NCBI GenBank assembly: GCA_028712045.1
Contig: JAQTRA010000027.1
Coordinates: forward strand, 1 to 10,630
Reading direction: 5' to 3'
DNA: 10,630 bases
Source of the DNA: Candidatus Omnitrophota bacterium
Lineage (GTDB): Bacteria > Omnitrophota > Koll11 > Gygaellales > Profunditerraquicolaceae
Part shown: in pieces, positions 1-6,711 of the stretch
Layout of the letters: every line of letters begins with the position of its first letter
Numbering within the stretch: position 1 is the first letter of the stretch
The notes under the pieces: model-generated
Told to the model about the DNA's origin: nothing
The model's input: the letters and a program-made list of their open reading frames with translations, nothing else
Databases searched by the model: none
Made by a program: the position numbers and the translations under genes

Positions 1-515
1 AACTGCGCTGGGGTTTAAATTGCCTCTTGCCTGAGGATATTAAAATAACGCGGATTAAAGTCGTGTCTTGGGATTTTAATAGCCGTTTTTCGGCAAAATC
101 AAAAATTTACCGTTATACGATTTTAAACCGAAAGTATTCCTCGGCTCTTTTATCTAAACGGGTATATTTTTATCATTATCCGCTTGATCTGGCTTTAATG
201 CGTAAAGAGGCAAAGGTTCTTTTAGGTAAACATAATTTTAAGTCTTTTCAGGCAGTGGACAATCGGTTCAGGAATCCGATACGCACGGTTAAACGGATTA
301 AGATCAGCAAAGTTAAGAATCTTTTACAGGTTGATATTGAGGCGGATAGTTTTTTATATAATATGGTCAGAAATATTGTCGGCACGCTCTTAGAGATCGG
401 AAGAGGAAGGTTTCCTAAGGGAAGCATGTTAAAAATTCTTCAATCCCAAGACCGCGCTCTGGCTGGCCCAACTTTGCCGGCAAAAGGGTTGTGTTTAGTT
501 AAAGTAAGATATTGA
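1..515 (+). CDS. truA: tRNA pseudouridine(38-40) synthase TruA, C-terminal part (5' end outside window)
   Basis: TruA isomerises uridines 38-40 in the anticodon arm of many tRNAs to pseudouridine, acting in the cytoplasm as a homodimer. The reading frame is open from base 3 to the TGA at 513-515. The first visible residues already match the family (LNCLLPEDI), so the gene begins upstream and the TTG at 27 is not the start. About 170 residues are visible of a protein usually near 250. Conserved blocks are the RFSAKSKIYRY strand (bases 84-116), GKHNFKSFQ (225-251) and the C-terminal FLYNMVRNIVGTLLEIGRGR block (351-410). The catalytic aspartate (GRTDxGVHA motif) would lie in the missing N-terminal part. 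truA directly before rplM-rpsI is a recurrent bacterial arrangement, for example in Bacillus. No terminator follows it, so some readthrough into rplM is likely. Confidence 0.95.
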   Translation, partial: LRWGLNCLLPEDIKITRIKVVSWDFNSRFSAKSKIYRYTILNRKYSSALLSKRVYFYHYPLDLALMRKEAKVLLGKHNFKSFQAVDNRFRNPIRTVKRIKISKVKNLLQVDIEADSFLYNMVRNIVGTLLEIGRGRFPKGSMLKILQSQDRALAGPTLPAKGLCLVKVRY

Positions 516-524
516 AAATTTTAA

Positions 525-552
525 TTGACTTTATGTTTTATTTTGGTATAAT
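525..552 (+). promoter_or_regulatory. Strong extended -10 promoter for rplM-rpsI
   Basis: The -35 element TTGACT (525-530) and a perfect -10 TATAAT (547-552) are separated by 16 bp. The -10 is preceded by TGG (544-546), which makes an extended -10. Only nine bases separate the -10 from the rplM ATG at 562, so transcription should begin at or a few bases before the start codon. The site lies in the 46-base gap after truA. This is a sequence match only; the start site is inferred. Confidence 0.8.
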
Positions 553-561
553 CTATTTTCT

Positions 562-993
562 ATGAAAAAGACCTATACAGCCAAACAAGAAGACATTAAA
601 ATGCAGTGGTATATCGCTGACGCTAAAGGCAAAGTACTTGGACGCCTGGCGGCTAAGATTGCTTCTATATTAAGAGGCAAGCATAAACCGATTTTTACCC
701 CGCATATTGATACCGGAGATGGCGTGATTGTGATTAATGCCAGCCTGATCAAGGTTACTGGCCGTAAACTTAAACAAAAAGTTTACCGCAGGTATTCTGG
801 ATATCCGGGTGGCCAAAGAGAAGTAACCTTAGAGGTGCTTTTAGCCAAATCCCCGGAAACAGTAATGCAGTTAGCGGTGTCGAGAATGCTTCCCGGTGGG
901 CCACTGGGCAGGGATATGGTTAAAAAATTAAGGGTTTTTGCTGATGATAAGCATGATTTAACCGGCGTTAAGCCGCATGTTTTGGAGGTTTAA
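562..993 (+). CDS. rplM: 50S ribosomal protein L13
   Basis: L13 is an early-assembling protein of the large ribosomal subunit that binds 23S rRNA. The 143-residue product has the family's usual length and matches L13 throughout. It has an N-terminal YTAK...WYIADAKGKVLGRLA block (about 5-30), LRGKHKPIFTPHIDTGD (37-53), and the L13 signature region around residues 105-128 (AVSRMLPGGPLGRDMVKKLRVFAD). The ATG at 562 is chosen because the residues before the internal Met14 (YTAKQEDIK) are conserved in the family. No Shine-Dalgarno sequence precedes it, and the promoter -10 ends only nine bases upstream, so translation may begin on a leaderless or nearly leaderless mRNA. rpsI follows after seven bases, the standard L13-S9 pair. 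Confidence 0.98.
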   Translation: MKKTYTAKQEDIKMQWYIADAKGKVLGRLAAKIASILRGKHKPIFTPHIDTGDGVIVINASLIKVTGRKLKQKVYRRYSGYPGGQREVTLEVLLAKSPETVMQLAVSRMLPGGPLGRDMVKKLRVFADDKHDLTGVKPHVLEV

Positions 994-1000
994 AATTTAA

Positions 1001-1396
1001 ATGAATGAATTAGCTAAATATATTGCATTGGGTAGGCGTAAAGAATCAACTGCCAGGGTGCGGATGCAGCCGGGTAATGGCCAGATTACAATTAATAACC
1101 GGCCTTTTGATAAATATTTTTTACGCGAAACCGACCGGATTATAGTTAAGCAGCCTTTAGTGCTTACGGAAAGCGCAACTAAATTTGATATTTTTGCTAA
1201 GCTTGCTGGTGGCGGTATGACCGGACAGGCAGGAGCTTTGCGTTTAGGTATTGCCAGGGCGTTATTACTTGCGGATGCTAATTTTAAAGAAACCTTCCGC
1301 AAGAATGGTTATCTAACTCGCGATCCGCGAATGAAGGAGCGCAAAAAGTATGGCCAAAAGGGTGCGCGTAAGCGCTTCCAGTGGACAAAGAGGTAA
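1001..1396 (+). CDS. rpsI: 30S ribosomal protein S9
   Basis: S9 is a small-subunit protein whose C-terminal tail reaches the ribosomal P site and contacts the anticodon stem of tRNA. The 131-residue product carries the usual N-terminal GRRKESTARV (11-20), PGNGQITIN (24-32), and the S9 signature GGGMTGQAGALRLGIARAL (70-88). It ends in a basic tail finishing in TKR, equivalent to the SKR end typical of S9. The start is the ATG at 1001. A GGAGG (984-988) inside the end of rplM lies 12 bases upstream, a rather long spacing, so coupling to rplM translation is likely. The stop codon sits inside the first of two terminator hairpins. Confidence 0.98.
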   Translation: MNELAKYIALGRRKESTARVRMQPGNGQITINNRPFDKYFLRETDRIIVKQPLVLTESATKFDIFAKLAGGGMTGQAGALRLGIARALLLADANFKETFRKNGYLTRDPRMKERKKYGQKGARKRFQWTKR

Positions 1397-1416
1397 GAGT
1401 AAAACTACCTCTTTTT
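1387..1416 (+). terminator. Terminator-like hairpin overlapping the rpsI stop codon
   Basis: A nine-base arm AAAGAGGTA (1387-1395) pairs perfectly with TACCTCTTT (1406-1414) across a 10-base loop, and a five-T run spans 1412-1416. The arm includes the first two bases of the rpsI TAA. The stem is AU-rich and the T-run partly lies in the stem, so it would be a weak terminator or an RNA 3'-end stabiliser acting with the stronger hairpin just downstream. Confidence 0.5.
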
Positions 1417-1430
1417 GAAAAATAAAATTT

Positions 1431-1462
1431 AAAAAAAGTCCCGCTGGAAAGCGGGATTTTTT
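1431..1462 (+). terminator. Rho-independent terminator of the rplM-rpsI unit
   Basis: TCCCGCT (1439-1445) and AGCGGGA (1450-1456) form a perfect seven-pair GC-rich stem around a GGAA tetraloop (1446-1449). Six Ts follow at once (1457-1462). Seven As precede the stem (1431-1437) and can extend the pairing with the T-tract. This is a textbook intrinsic terminator placed between the ribosomal protein genes and the arginine promoter. Confidence 0.92.
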
Positions 1463-1482
1463 GTTTGTAGCCGGTTTTTTGT

Positions 1483-1509
1483 TTCCGTCGAGAAAAAAGC
1501 TTGACGGGA
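1483..1509. repeat. Imperfect inverted repeat overlapping the arg -35 element
   Basis: CCGTC (1485-1489) and GACGG (1503-1507) are inverted. In RNA the pairing extends to ten pairs including two G-U pairs (1483-1492 with 1500-1509) around an A-rich loop. The right arm contains most of the TTGACG -35 hexamer. Because it lies upstream of the predicted transcription start, it would act as DNA, for example as an operator, or as a residual structure after the rpsI terminator. No binding protein can be named from the sequence. Confidence 0.35.
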
Positions 1510-1529
1510 GATTGATTTTAATCTAATAT
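1501..1529 (+). promoter_or_regulatory. Promoter of the argCJBDFGH operon
   Basis: TTGACG (1501-1506, five of six matches to the -35 consensus) is followed after 17 bp by TAATAT (1524-1529, four of six matches to the -10). Transcription would start near 1536, giving a leader of about 20 bases to the argC ATG. That is too short for a riboswitch or attenuator. It is the only good promoter seen ahead of the arginine genes and lies just after a strong terminator, so the arginine cluster is probably an independent unit. Confidence 0.7.
1509..1524. promoter_or_regulatory. Short inverted repeat in the promoter spacer, possible operator
   Basis: AGATT (1509-1513) and AATCT (1520-1524) form a perfect inverted repeat with a six-base centre, located between the -35 and -10 elements. 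A repressor bound here would block RNA polymerase. The arms do not match the ARG-box arms TGAAT/ATTCA of known ArgR proteins well, so assignment to an arginine repressor is not supported by sequence. In AT-rich DNA such short repeats also arise by chance. Confidence 0.25.
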
Positions 1530-1545
1530 GACTTAATTAATAATT

Positions 1546-1550
1546 AGGAG
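1546..1550 (+). promoter_or_regulatory. Ribosome binding site of argC
   Basis: AGGAG lies six bases upstream of the ATG at 1557. This is a well-spaced Shine-Dalgarno sequence that fixes the argC start. Confidence 0.8.
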
Positions 1551-1556
1551 AAATAA

Positions 1557-2597
1557 ATGCAGATTAATGTGGGAATAATTGGGGCAACCGGGCATACCGG
1601 CGCTGTATTAATTGAACTTTTGTTAAATCATCCGAATGTTAAAATTGTGCATATTTTTAACTCCGGCAAAAGCACGCAAAAGGCTCAGGTTATTTCGGAT
1701 ATATTTCCTAAATTTAAGCATCGGTTAGATCTAGTTTGCGCAAAACCCGACTGGCAAAAGATAAAGAAAGATTGCGATTTGGTTTTTCTGGCTTTGCCGC
1801 ATACTGTCTCCATGAAATTTGTCCCTAAGCTTTTAAGTTTGGGCAAGAAGGTTATTGATTTAAGCGCGGATTACCGGATCCTTAATTCTATCGTCTATGA
1901 AAAGTTTTATAAGTTAGCCCACCTGGATAAGGCAAATTTAAAGAATGCGGTGTATGGCTTGCCGGAATTAAATCGGGCGAAAATTAAATCCGCAAAACTT
2001 ATTGCTAATCCGGGGTGTTATCCGACCTCGGCGATTTTGGGATTAGCCCCGCTTTTGGCTATGGGCCTGGTGAATACGGATTCGATTATTATTGACGCTA
2101 AATCCGGGGTAAGCGGAGCAGGAAAGAAGCTGGAGAAAGAATATTTGTTTTCCGAAATTGACGGTGATTTCCGGGCTTATAAAGTTAATGTGCATCAGCA
2201 TGCTCCGGAGATTAATCAGGTGCTCACAAAATTGTCCGGTAAAAAAATTAATGTGACATTTGTGCCGCATTTGTTGCCAATTGAAAGAGGTATCCTTTCG
2301 ACTATTTACCTTAAAAAGGCTTCTTGTGCCAAGCCGGCTGTTAAAAACCTGGTGGAATTGTATAAGAAATTTTATAAAAATGAACCTTTTGTCCGGATTA
2401 AGCCGGATGGGATTTTCCCGAGGATTAAAGATGTGGCTGAAACTAATTTTTGCGATATCGGAGTTAAAGATTACGGCGAAATGATTATTGTTATTTCAGT
2501 AATTGATAATTTATTAAAAGGCGCATCTAGTCAGGCAGTGCAAAATATGAATATTATGTATAAACTGCCGGAAACTTCAGGGTTACTAAGAATATGA
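1557..2597 (+). CDS. argC: N-acetyl-gamma-glutamyl-phosphate reductase
   Basis: ArgC reduces N-acetylglutamyl 5-phosphate to N-acetylglutamate 5-semialdehyde with NADPH, the third step of arginine synthesis from glutamate. The 346-residue product has the dinucleotide-binding loop GATGHTG (9-15). The catalytic cysteine is Cys154 in the motif ANPGCYPTS. A conserved histidine block VHQHAPEI covers about 212-219, and PHLLPIERGILSTIYL follows. Length and layout fit the long ArgC type found in most bacteria. The start at 1557 is supported by an AGGAG six bases upstream and by the family starting directly with the Rossmann strand. It opens the arginine operon. Its TGA overlaps the argJ ATG by four bases (ATGA, 2594-2597), which implies translational coupling. 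Confidence 0.97.
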   Translation: MQINVGIIGATGHTGAVLIELLLNHPNVKIVHIFNSGKSTQKAQVISDIFPKFKHRLDLVCAKPDWQKIKKDCDLVFLALPHTVSMKFVPKLLSLGKKVIDLSADYRILNSIVYEKFYKLAHLDKANLKNAVYGLPELNRAKIKSAKLIANPGCYPTSAILGLAPLLAMGLVNTDSIIIDAKSGVSGAGKKLEKEYLFSEIDGDFRAYKVNVHQHAPEINQVLTKLSGKKINVTFVPHLLPIERGILSTIYLKKASCAKPAVKNLVELYKKFYKNEPFVRIKPDGIFPRIKDVAETNFCDIGVKDYGEMIIVISVIDNLLKGASSQAVQNMNIMYKLPETSGLLRI

Positions 2598-3724
2598 AAC
2601 TAAAAGCAACTTTACCTCTTGGGTTTAAAGCGAACGGAGTAGCTTGCGGCTTAAAGAAATCCGGTAAATTGGATTTAGCTTTAATTTATTCCAAATTTCC
2701 TGCCGTAGCCAGCGCGAAATTTACCACGAATAGTATTATCGCGGCTCCGCTGGTTGTTTGTAAAAAGCATCTTTTGCAAACTAAAAAATTTCAGGCAGTG
2801 TTAGTTAACAGCGGTAATGCTAATTGTTTTACCGGTAAACCCGGAATAAAGGATGCTTTGGCCACAGCGGATTACGCGGCTAAAGAATTGAAAATTTCCA
2901 GCAGCAGTGTTTTAGTTAATTCTACCGGAATTATCGGCAAGAAATTAGATATTGCCAAGATTAAGCAGGCGATCCCCGGACTGGTTGCCGGATTATCCGG
3001 CTCAGGTATTCAAAAGGCAGAAAAAGCCATTATGACTACAGATACTTTTGCCAAAGAAGTAACGGTCAGCTTAAAGATCGGCAATAAACTGGTAAATATT
3101 TGCGGTATTGCCAAAGGCGCCGGGATGATTGCTCCGCATCTGGCAACCATGCTTTGTTTTATTATGACTGACGCGGATATTACTAAAAGTGCTTTGGATA
3201 GTTCTCTGGCAGCTGCGGTTAGGGATTCATTTAACTGCATAACGGTTGATGGTTGCATGAGTACCAATGATACGGTATTGGTTCTGGCCAATGCCGCTGC
3301 CGGTAATAAAGTTATTGCGCAGGGTAAAGATTTAGTTGCTTTTTCTAAGGCGTTGGAATCAGTTTGTTTAAAGTTAGCCAAAATGGTAGTTCAGGATGCC
3401 GAGGGCGCGACTAAATTTATCCAGATTGATGTTTGCCAGGCCAAGGATTTTAATGAAGCAAAAAAAGTAGCTTTAAATATTGCGAATTCAGCGCTTTTTA
3501 AAACTGCAGTATTCGGCGAGAATCCGAATTTTGGCCGGGTAGCTGCTGCGGTGGGAGCAAGTAATATTAAGATTAAAGAAGAGCAGTTAAAGATAAAGTT
3601 AGGCTCGTTAAAAGGCAAGCAAGTAAAACTGTTGGTTACGCTTTCTCGTGGCCAAGCTAAGGCCACGGTGTTTACTTCAGACCTTACTTGTGAATATGTT
3701 AAAATTAACGCAGAGTATAACTAG
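2594..3724 (+). CDS. argJ: Glutamate N-acetyltransferase / amino-acid acetyltransferase (ornithine acetyltransferase)
   Basis: ArgJ transfers the acetyl group of N-acetylornithine to glutamate, releasing ornithine and regenerating N-acetylglutamate. Bifunctional forms can also use acetyl-CoA to make N-acetylglutamate. The 376-residue precursor has FKANGVACGLK (11-21), NSGNANCFTG (72-81) and STGIIG (110-115, the oxyanion-hole region). The self-cleavage site is GMIAPHLATML, with Thr185 as the expected nucleophile and new N-terminus of the beta chain. NPNFGRVAAAVG (310-321) and a C-terminal EYVKINAEY complete it. It is slightly shorter than many homologues (about 390-410) but looks intact. Its presence next to argB, with neither argA nor argE in view, supports the cyclic acetyl pathway. 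Whether it is mono- or bifunctional cannot be told from sequence. Confidence 0.97.
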   Translation: MKLKATLPLGFKANGVACGLKKSGKLDLALIYSKFPAVASAKFTTNSIIAAPLVVCKKHLLQTKKFQAVLVNSGNANCFTGKPGIKDALATADYAAKELKISSSSVLVNSTGIIGKKLDIAKIKQAIPGLVAGLSGSGIQKAEKAIMTTDTFAKEVTVSLKIGNKLVNICGIAKGAGMIAPHLATMLCFIMTDADITKSALDSSLAAAVRDSFNCITVDGCMSTNDTVLVLANAAAGNKVIAQGKDLVAFSKALESVCLKLAKMVVQDAEGATKFIQIDVCQAKDFNEAKKVALNIANSALFKTAVFGENPNFGRVAAAVGASNIKIKEEQLKIKLGSLKGKQVKLLVTLSRGQAKATVFTSDLTCEYVKINAEYN

Positions 3725-3733
3725 AGAGGAACA

Positions 3734-4597
3734 ATGGAAGACGCAATTAGAAAAGCCGATGTTTTAATTGAAGCATTACCCTATATAAAAAGATTCCATA
3801 AGAAGGTAGTGGTTATTAAATACGGAGGAAGTATCCTGGGAGATGAGAATATCCGTGCGGGAGTCTTAGAAGATATTGTTTTTTTGAGTTTTATGGGTTT
3901 ACGGCCGGTCTTAGTCCATGGCGGCGGCCCGAATATCAGCGAACGTATGCGCGCATCAGGAAAGAAAACAGAGTTTGTCGAGGGTATGCGGGTTACCGAT
4001 GAAGAAACCCTGCAGATGGTCGAGGAAGAATTACTGGTTTTAAATGAATTAATTGTGAAAGAGATCGGCCAGTTAGGCGGTAAAGCCATAGGCTTAAATG
4101 GTAAAAATGAAGATTTGATCCAGGTTGAAAAAAAGAAAATTAAAGATGGTTTAGTTGATATTGGCTTAGTCGGCCAGATCAAAACTATAAATACTCAACT
4201 TTTAGATAGCGAACTAAAGAAAGATAAAATAGCCGTGGTCTTACCGATGGGCAAAGGAAAAGATAAAAAAACTTACAATGTAAATGCTGACGAAGTTGCT
4301 GCGAGTATCGCGGTGAGCATGTTGGCGGAAAAGTTTGTCCTGTTAACTAATGTTAAAGGAATAATGCGTAACGCCGAAGATCCGCATTCATTTATTTCTA
4401 CTTTAACCACGCAAGAGATTCAGGGGTTAATTGACAGCAAAATTATTCAACAGGGGATGATCCCTAAGGTGAATGCCTGCGTGGAAGCATTAAACGGCGG
4501 TGTGAAAAAAACACATATTATTGATGCGCGGACACCGCATGCGTTACTTCTGGAAATTTTTACTGACCAGGGAATTGGAACTGAGATTATAAAATGA
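3734..4597 (+). CDS. argB: Acetylglutamate kinase, probably arginine-inhibited type
   Basis: ArgB phosphorylates N-acetylglutamate with ATP, the usual control point of the cyclic arginine pathway. The 287-residue product is a complete amino-acid kinase domain. It has IKYGG with Lys29 (28-32), the glycine-rich VHGGGPN (61-67), GLVGQI (144-149), NVNADE (182-187), and IPKVNACVEALNGG (243-256) with Lys245. It has an N-terminal helix before the kinase core containing ALPYIKRF (14-21), and a C-terminal HALLLEIFT...GTEI. In structurally studied kinases this helix builds the hexamer that binds arginine, so feedback inhibition is inferred. A GAGAGGA Shine-Dalgarno (3724-3730) lies three bases before the ATG. 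The gap from argJ is nine bases, and the gene overlaps argD by four. Confidence 0.97.
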   Translation: MEDAIRKADVLIEALPYIKRFHKKVVVIKYGGSILGDENIRAGVLEDIVFLSFMGLRPVLVHGGGPNISERMRASGKKTEFVEGMRVTDEETLQMVEEELLVLNELIVKEIGQLGGKAIGLNGKNEDLIQVEKKKIKDGLVDIGLVGQIKTINTQLLDSELKKDKIAVVLPMGKGKDKKTYNVNADEVAASIAVSMLAEKFVLLTNVKGIMRNAEDPHSFISTLTTQEIQGLIDSKIIQQGMIPKVNACVEALNGGVKKTHIIDARTPHALLLEIFTDQGIGTEIIK

Positions 4598-5772
4598 AAG
4601 TAGAAGAAATTTTTCAGGTTTATCAGGATAATATAATGCCTACCTATAATAAGGTGCCGTTAATTTTCGTTAAAGGCAAGGGCTCCAGGCTCTGGGATAT
4701 TAACAGTAAAGTTTATCTAGATTTCTTTCCGGGCTGGGGCGTAGGTAATCTCGGGCATTGCCATCCTAAGGTAATGCAAGGGGTGCGGGATCAAATCGGC
4801 AAATTAATTTTTATCCCGAATAATTATTATCATCCTTTTCAGGCCCGGTTAGCTAAGGAGTTGGTTTATTGCAGCTTCCCCGGCAAGGTATTTTTTGCTA
4901 ACTCTGGCGCTGAAGCAAATGAAGCCGCAATCAAATTGGCGAGAAAATTCGGGCGGGGTCGGCATGAAATTATTACTTTTGAGAATGCTTTTCATGGCAG
5001 GACGCTGGCGACACTAGCCGCCACCGGCCAAAAAAAATATCAGAGTGGTTTTGAGCCGATGCCTGAAGGTTTTAAACAGGTGAAATTTAATGATCTGGTT
5101 GCAGTAAATCAGGCAATTACGCCTAATACCGTGGGAATCATACTTGAGCTTATTCAGGGTGAAGGCGGAGTAAACGTCGCTAGTGCTGATTTTGTCCAGG
5201 GTTTAAGAAAAATTTGCGATGAAAAAAAATTACTTTTAATTATTGATGAAGTACAAACCGGTATCGGCCGCACAGGTAAAATGTTTGGTTATCAGAATTA
5301 CGCGGTTATGCCGGATATCCTGACTTTAGCCAAAGCTCTAGGCGGTGGTTTGCCTATCGGCGTAATGATCGCTAAAAAAGAAATTAGTGATCTTATAACT
5401 CCTGGAATGCATGCTTCTACATTTGGAGGCGGGCCGGTAATTTGCAAGGCGGCTTTAGGAGTTTTAAAAGCAATCCAAAAGGAGAAACTGCTTAAGAATT
5501 GCCAAACTATGGGTAAATATCTTTTAGAAAAGTTAAATACACTCAAAAACAGCTATGCCGTGATTAAAGAGGCCAGGGGTATGGGTTTAATGTTCGGCTT
5601 AGAGCTAAAAATTGAAGGCAAGCCGATTGTCCAAAAATGCCTGGAGAATGGGTTATTAATTAATTGCACCCACGATAAAGTTTTAAGGCTGATGCCGGCA
5701 TTGAATATAACTAAACCTGAGATTGATAAAGCCATAAAAATTTTAGAGGCTGCTTTAAAGGAGTGCGCATAA
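4594..5772 (+). CDS. argD: Acetylornithine aminotransferase (class III PLP enzyme)
   Basis: ArgD transfers an amino group from glutamate to N-acetylglutamate semialdehyde, forming N-acetylornithine. In many bacteria it also serves as N-succinyldiaminopimelate aminotransferase for lysine. The 392-residue product is a full class III aminotransferase: [13 protein letters not shown] (48-60), phosphate-loop [10 protein letters not shown] (103-112), FENAFHGRT (129-137), the cofactor aspartate in IIDEVQTG (216-223), and the Schiff-base lysine Lys247 in LAKALGGG. The ATG at 4594 overlaps the argB stop (ATGA), so translation is probably coupled; no strong Shine-Dalgarno is visible. Specificity for acetylornithine over other omega-amino acids rests mainly on operon context. 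The lysine genes downstream make a dual role plausible but unproven. Confidence 0.95.
   Translation: MKVEEIFQVYQDNIMPTYNKVPLIFVKGKGSRLWDINSKVYLDFFPGWGVGNLGHCHPKVMQGVRDQIGKLIFIPNNYYHPFQARLAKELVYCSFPGKVFFANSGAEANEAAIKLARKFGRGRHEIITFENAFHGRTLATLAATGQKKYQSGFEPMPEGFKQVKFNDLVAVNQAITPNTVGIILELIQGEGGVNVASADFVQGLRKICDEKKLLLIIDEVQTGIGRTGKMFGYQNYAVMPDILTLAKALGGGLPIGVMIAKKEISDLITPGMHASTFGGGPVICKAALGVLKAIQKEKLLKNCQTMGKYLLEKLNTLKNSYAVIKEARGMGLMFGLELKIEGKPIVQKCLENGLLINCTHDKVLRLMPALNITKPEIDKAIKILEAALKECA
5757..5763 (+). promoter_or_regulatory. Ribosome binding site that fixes the argF start
   Basis: AAAGGAG lies eight bases before the ATG at 5772. An upstream in-frame GTG at 5763 overlaps this site and is therefore not the start codon. 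Confidence 0.8.
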
Positions 5773-6689
5773 TGAAAAAGGATTTGCTTTCGATTCAAGA
5801 TTTGAGCCTGGCTGATATTAACGATATCTTTAAGCTTGCCGGAAAACTGAAGAAGAATAAAAATAAATTTGCTAAAACTTTAGCCGGAAAAAGTTTGGTT
5901 TTAATTTTTCAAAAGCCTTCTAACCGGACACGGGTTTCTTTTGAAGTCGGGATGTATCAGTTAGGCGGGCATTCTTTTTATCTGGCTCCGCAGGAAATTA
6001 ATCTGGGAGTCAGGGAGTCGATCAAAGATGTCGCCAGGACACTTTCCCGGTATGTTGATGGGATTGTTTTAAGGACTTTTGAGCATAAAAATTGCTTAGA
6101 TATGGCTTCTGCTGCGACTGTGCCGGTAATTAATGGCTTGTCAGACTTTTCGCATCCTTGCCAGGCATTGGCTGATTTATTTACAATTCAGGAAAAATTA
6201 AAAGTCCTTAAAGGTACCAGTTTAGCTTATGTGGGTGATGGGAACAATGTTTGTAACTCTCTGCTTTTTGCTGCGGCAAAAACAGGGATGCATATATCCG
6301 TAGCTACTCCTAAAGGATATGAGCCGGATAAGGAAGTGGTGAGACAAGCTTTGGTTATGGCTAAAGATACTGGTAGTCAGATTAAAATAACCGAGGATCC
6401 GTTTGTTGGGGTTAAGGGTGCGCAGGTAGTTTATACTGATGTCTGGGCGAGTATGGGCCAGGAAGAGGAAATTAATAAAAGAAAGATTATCTTTAAAGAT
6501 TTTCAGATTAATGCTAAACTCTTAAGCAATGCAGCGCCGGGTGTTTTAGTAATGCATTGTTTACCCGCGCACAGGAACGAAGAGATCACTGATGAAGTTA
6601 TGGATAGCAAAAATTCAGTTGTTTTTGACCAGGCAGAAAATAGAATGCACGTGCAGAAGGCGATTTTAATAAAATTGCTTAAGGGATAG
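5772..6689 (+). CDS. argF: Ornithine carbamoyltransferase (anabolic)
   Basis: ArgF condenses ornithine with carbamoyl phosphate to give citrulline. From the ATG at 5772 the product is 305 residues, normal for the family. It carries the carbamoyl-phosphate motif SNRTR (50-54, in [13 protein letters not shown]), HPCQALAD (128-135), the NAD-like glycine stretch VGDGNN (154-159), the ornithine loop DVWASMG (223-229), and HCLPAHR (262-268) with the conserved cysteine. These residues fit ornithine rather than aspartate carbamoyltransferase. The variant acetylornithine carbamoyltransferase is unlikely given the canonical loops and the acetyl-recycling ArgJ upstream. The ATG shares its A with the argD stop (TAATG), so the two genes overlap by one base. 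argG begins 22 bases after the stop. Confidence 0.96.
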   Translation: MKKDLLSIQDLSLADINDIFKLAGKLKKNKNKFAKTLAGKSLVLIFQKPSNRTRVSFEVGMYQLGGHSFYLAPQEINLGVRESIKDVARTLSRYVDGIVLRTFEHKNCLDMASAATVPVINGLSDFSHPCQALADLFTIQEKLKVLKGTSLAYVGDGNNVCNSLLFAAAKTGMHISVATPKGYEPDKEVVRQALVMAKDTGSQIKITEDPFVGVKGAQVVYTDVWASMGQEEEINKRKIIFKDFQINAKLLSNAAPGVLVMHCLPAHRNEEITDEVMDSKNSVVFDQAENRMHVQKAILIKLLKG

Positions 6690-6711
6690 ATTATTTAAAT
6701 CAGGAGAGAGA

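Noticed and set aside
27..29. TTG as the truA start codon
   Set aside because: The frame is open upstream to the window edge and the residues before it (LNCL) match the TruA family, so the gene starts outside the window.
1530..1550. AT-rich TGACTTAATTAATAATTA as an ARG box for ArgR
   Set aside because: The left half resembles TGAAT but the right half fails to match ATTCA; low-complexity AT sequence gives such partial matches easily.
1463..1556. Riboswitch, T-box or leader-peptide attenuator upstream of argC
   Set aside because: The predicted transcript leader is only about 20 bases, and no small ORF, antiterminator pair or T-box motif is visible.
3010..3666. Two minus-strand open frames inside argJ
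   Set aside because: They are antisense shadows of a conserved coding region, with no ribosome binding site or recognisable domain.
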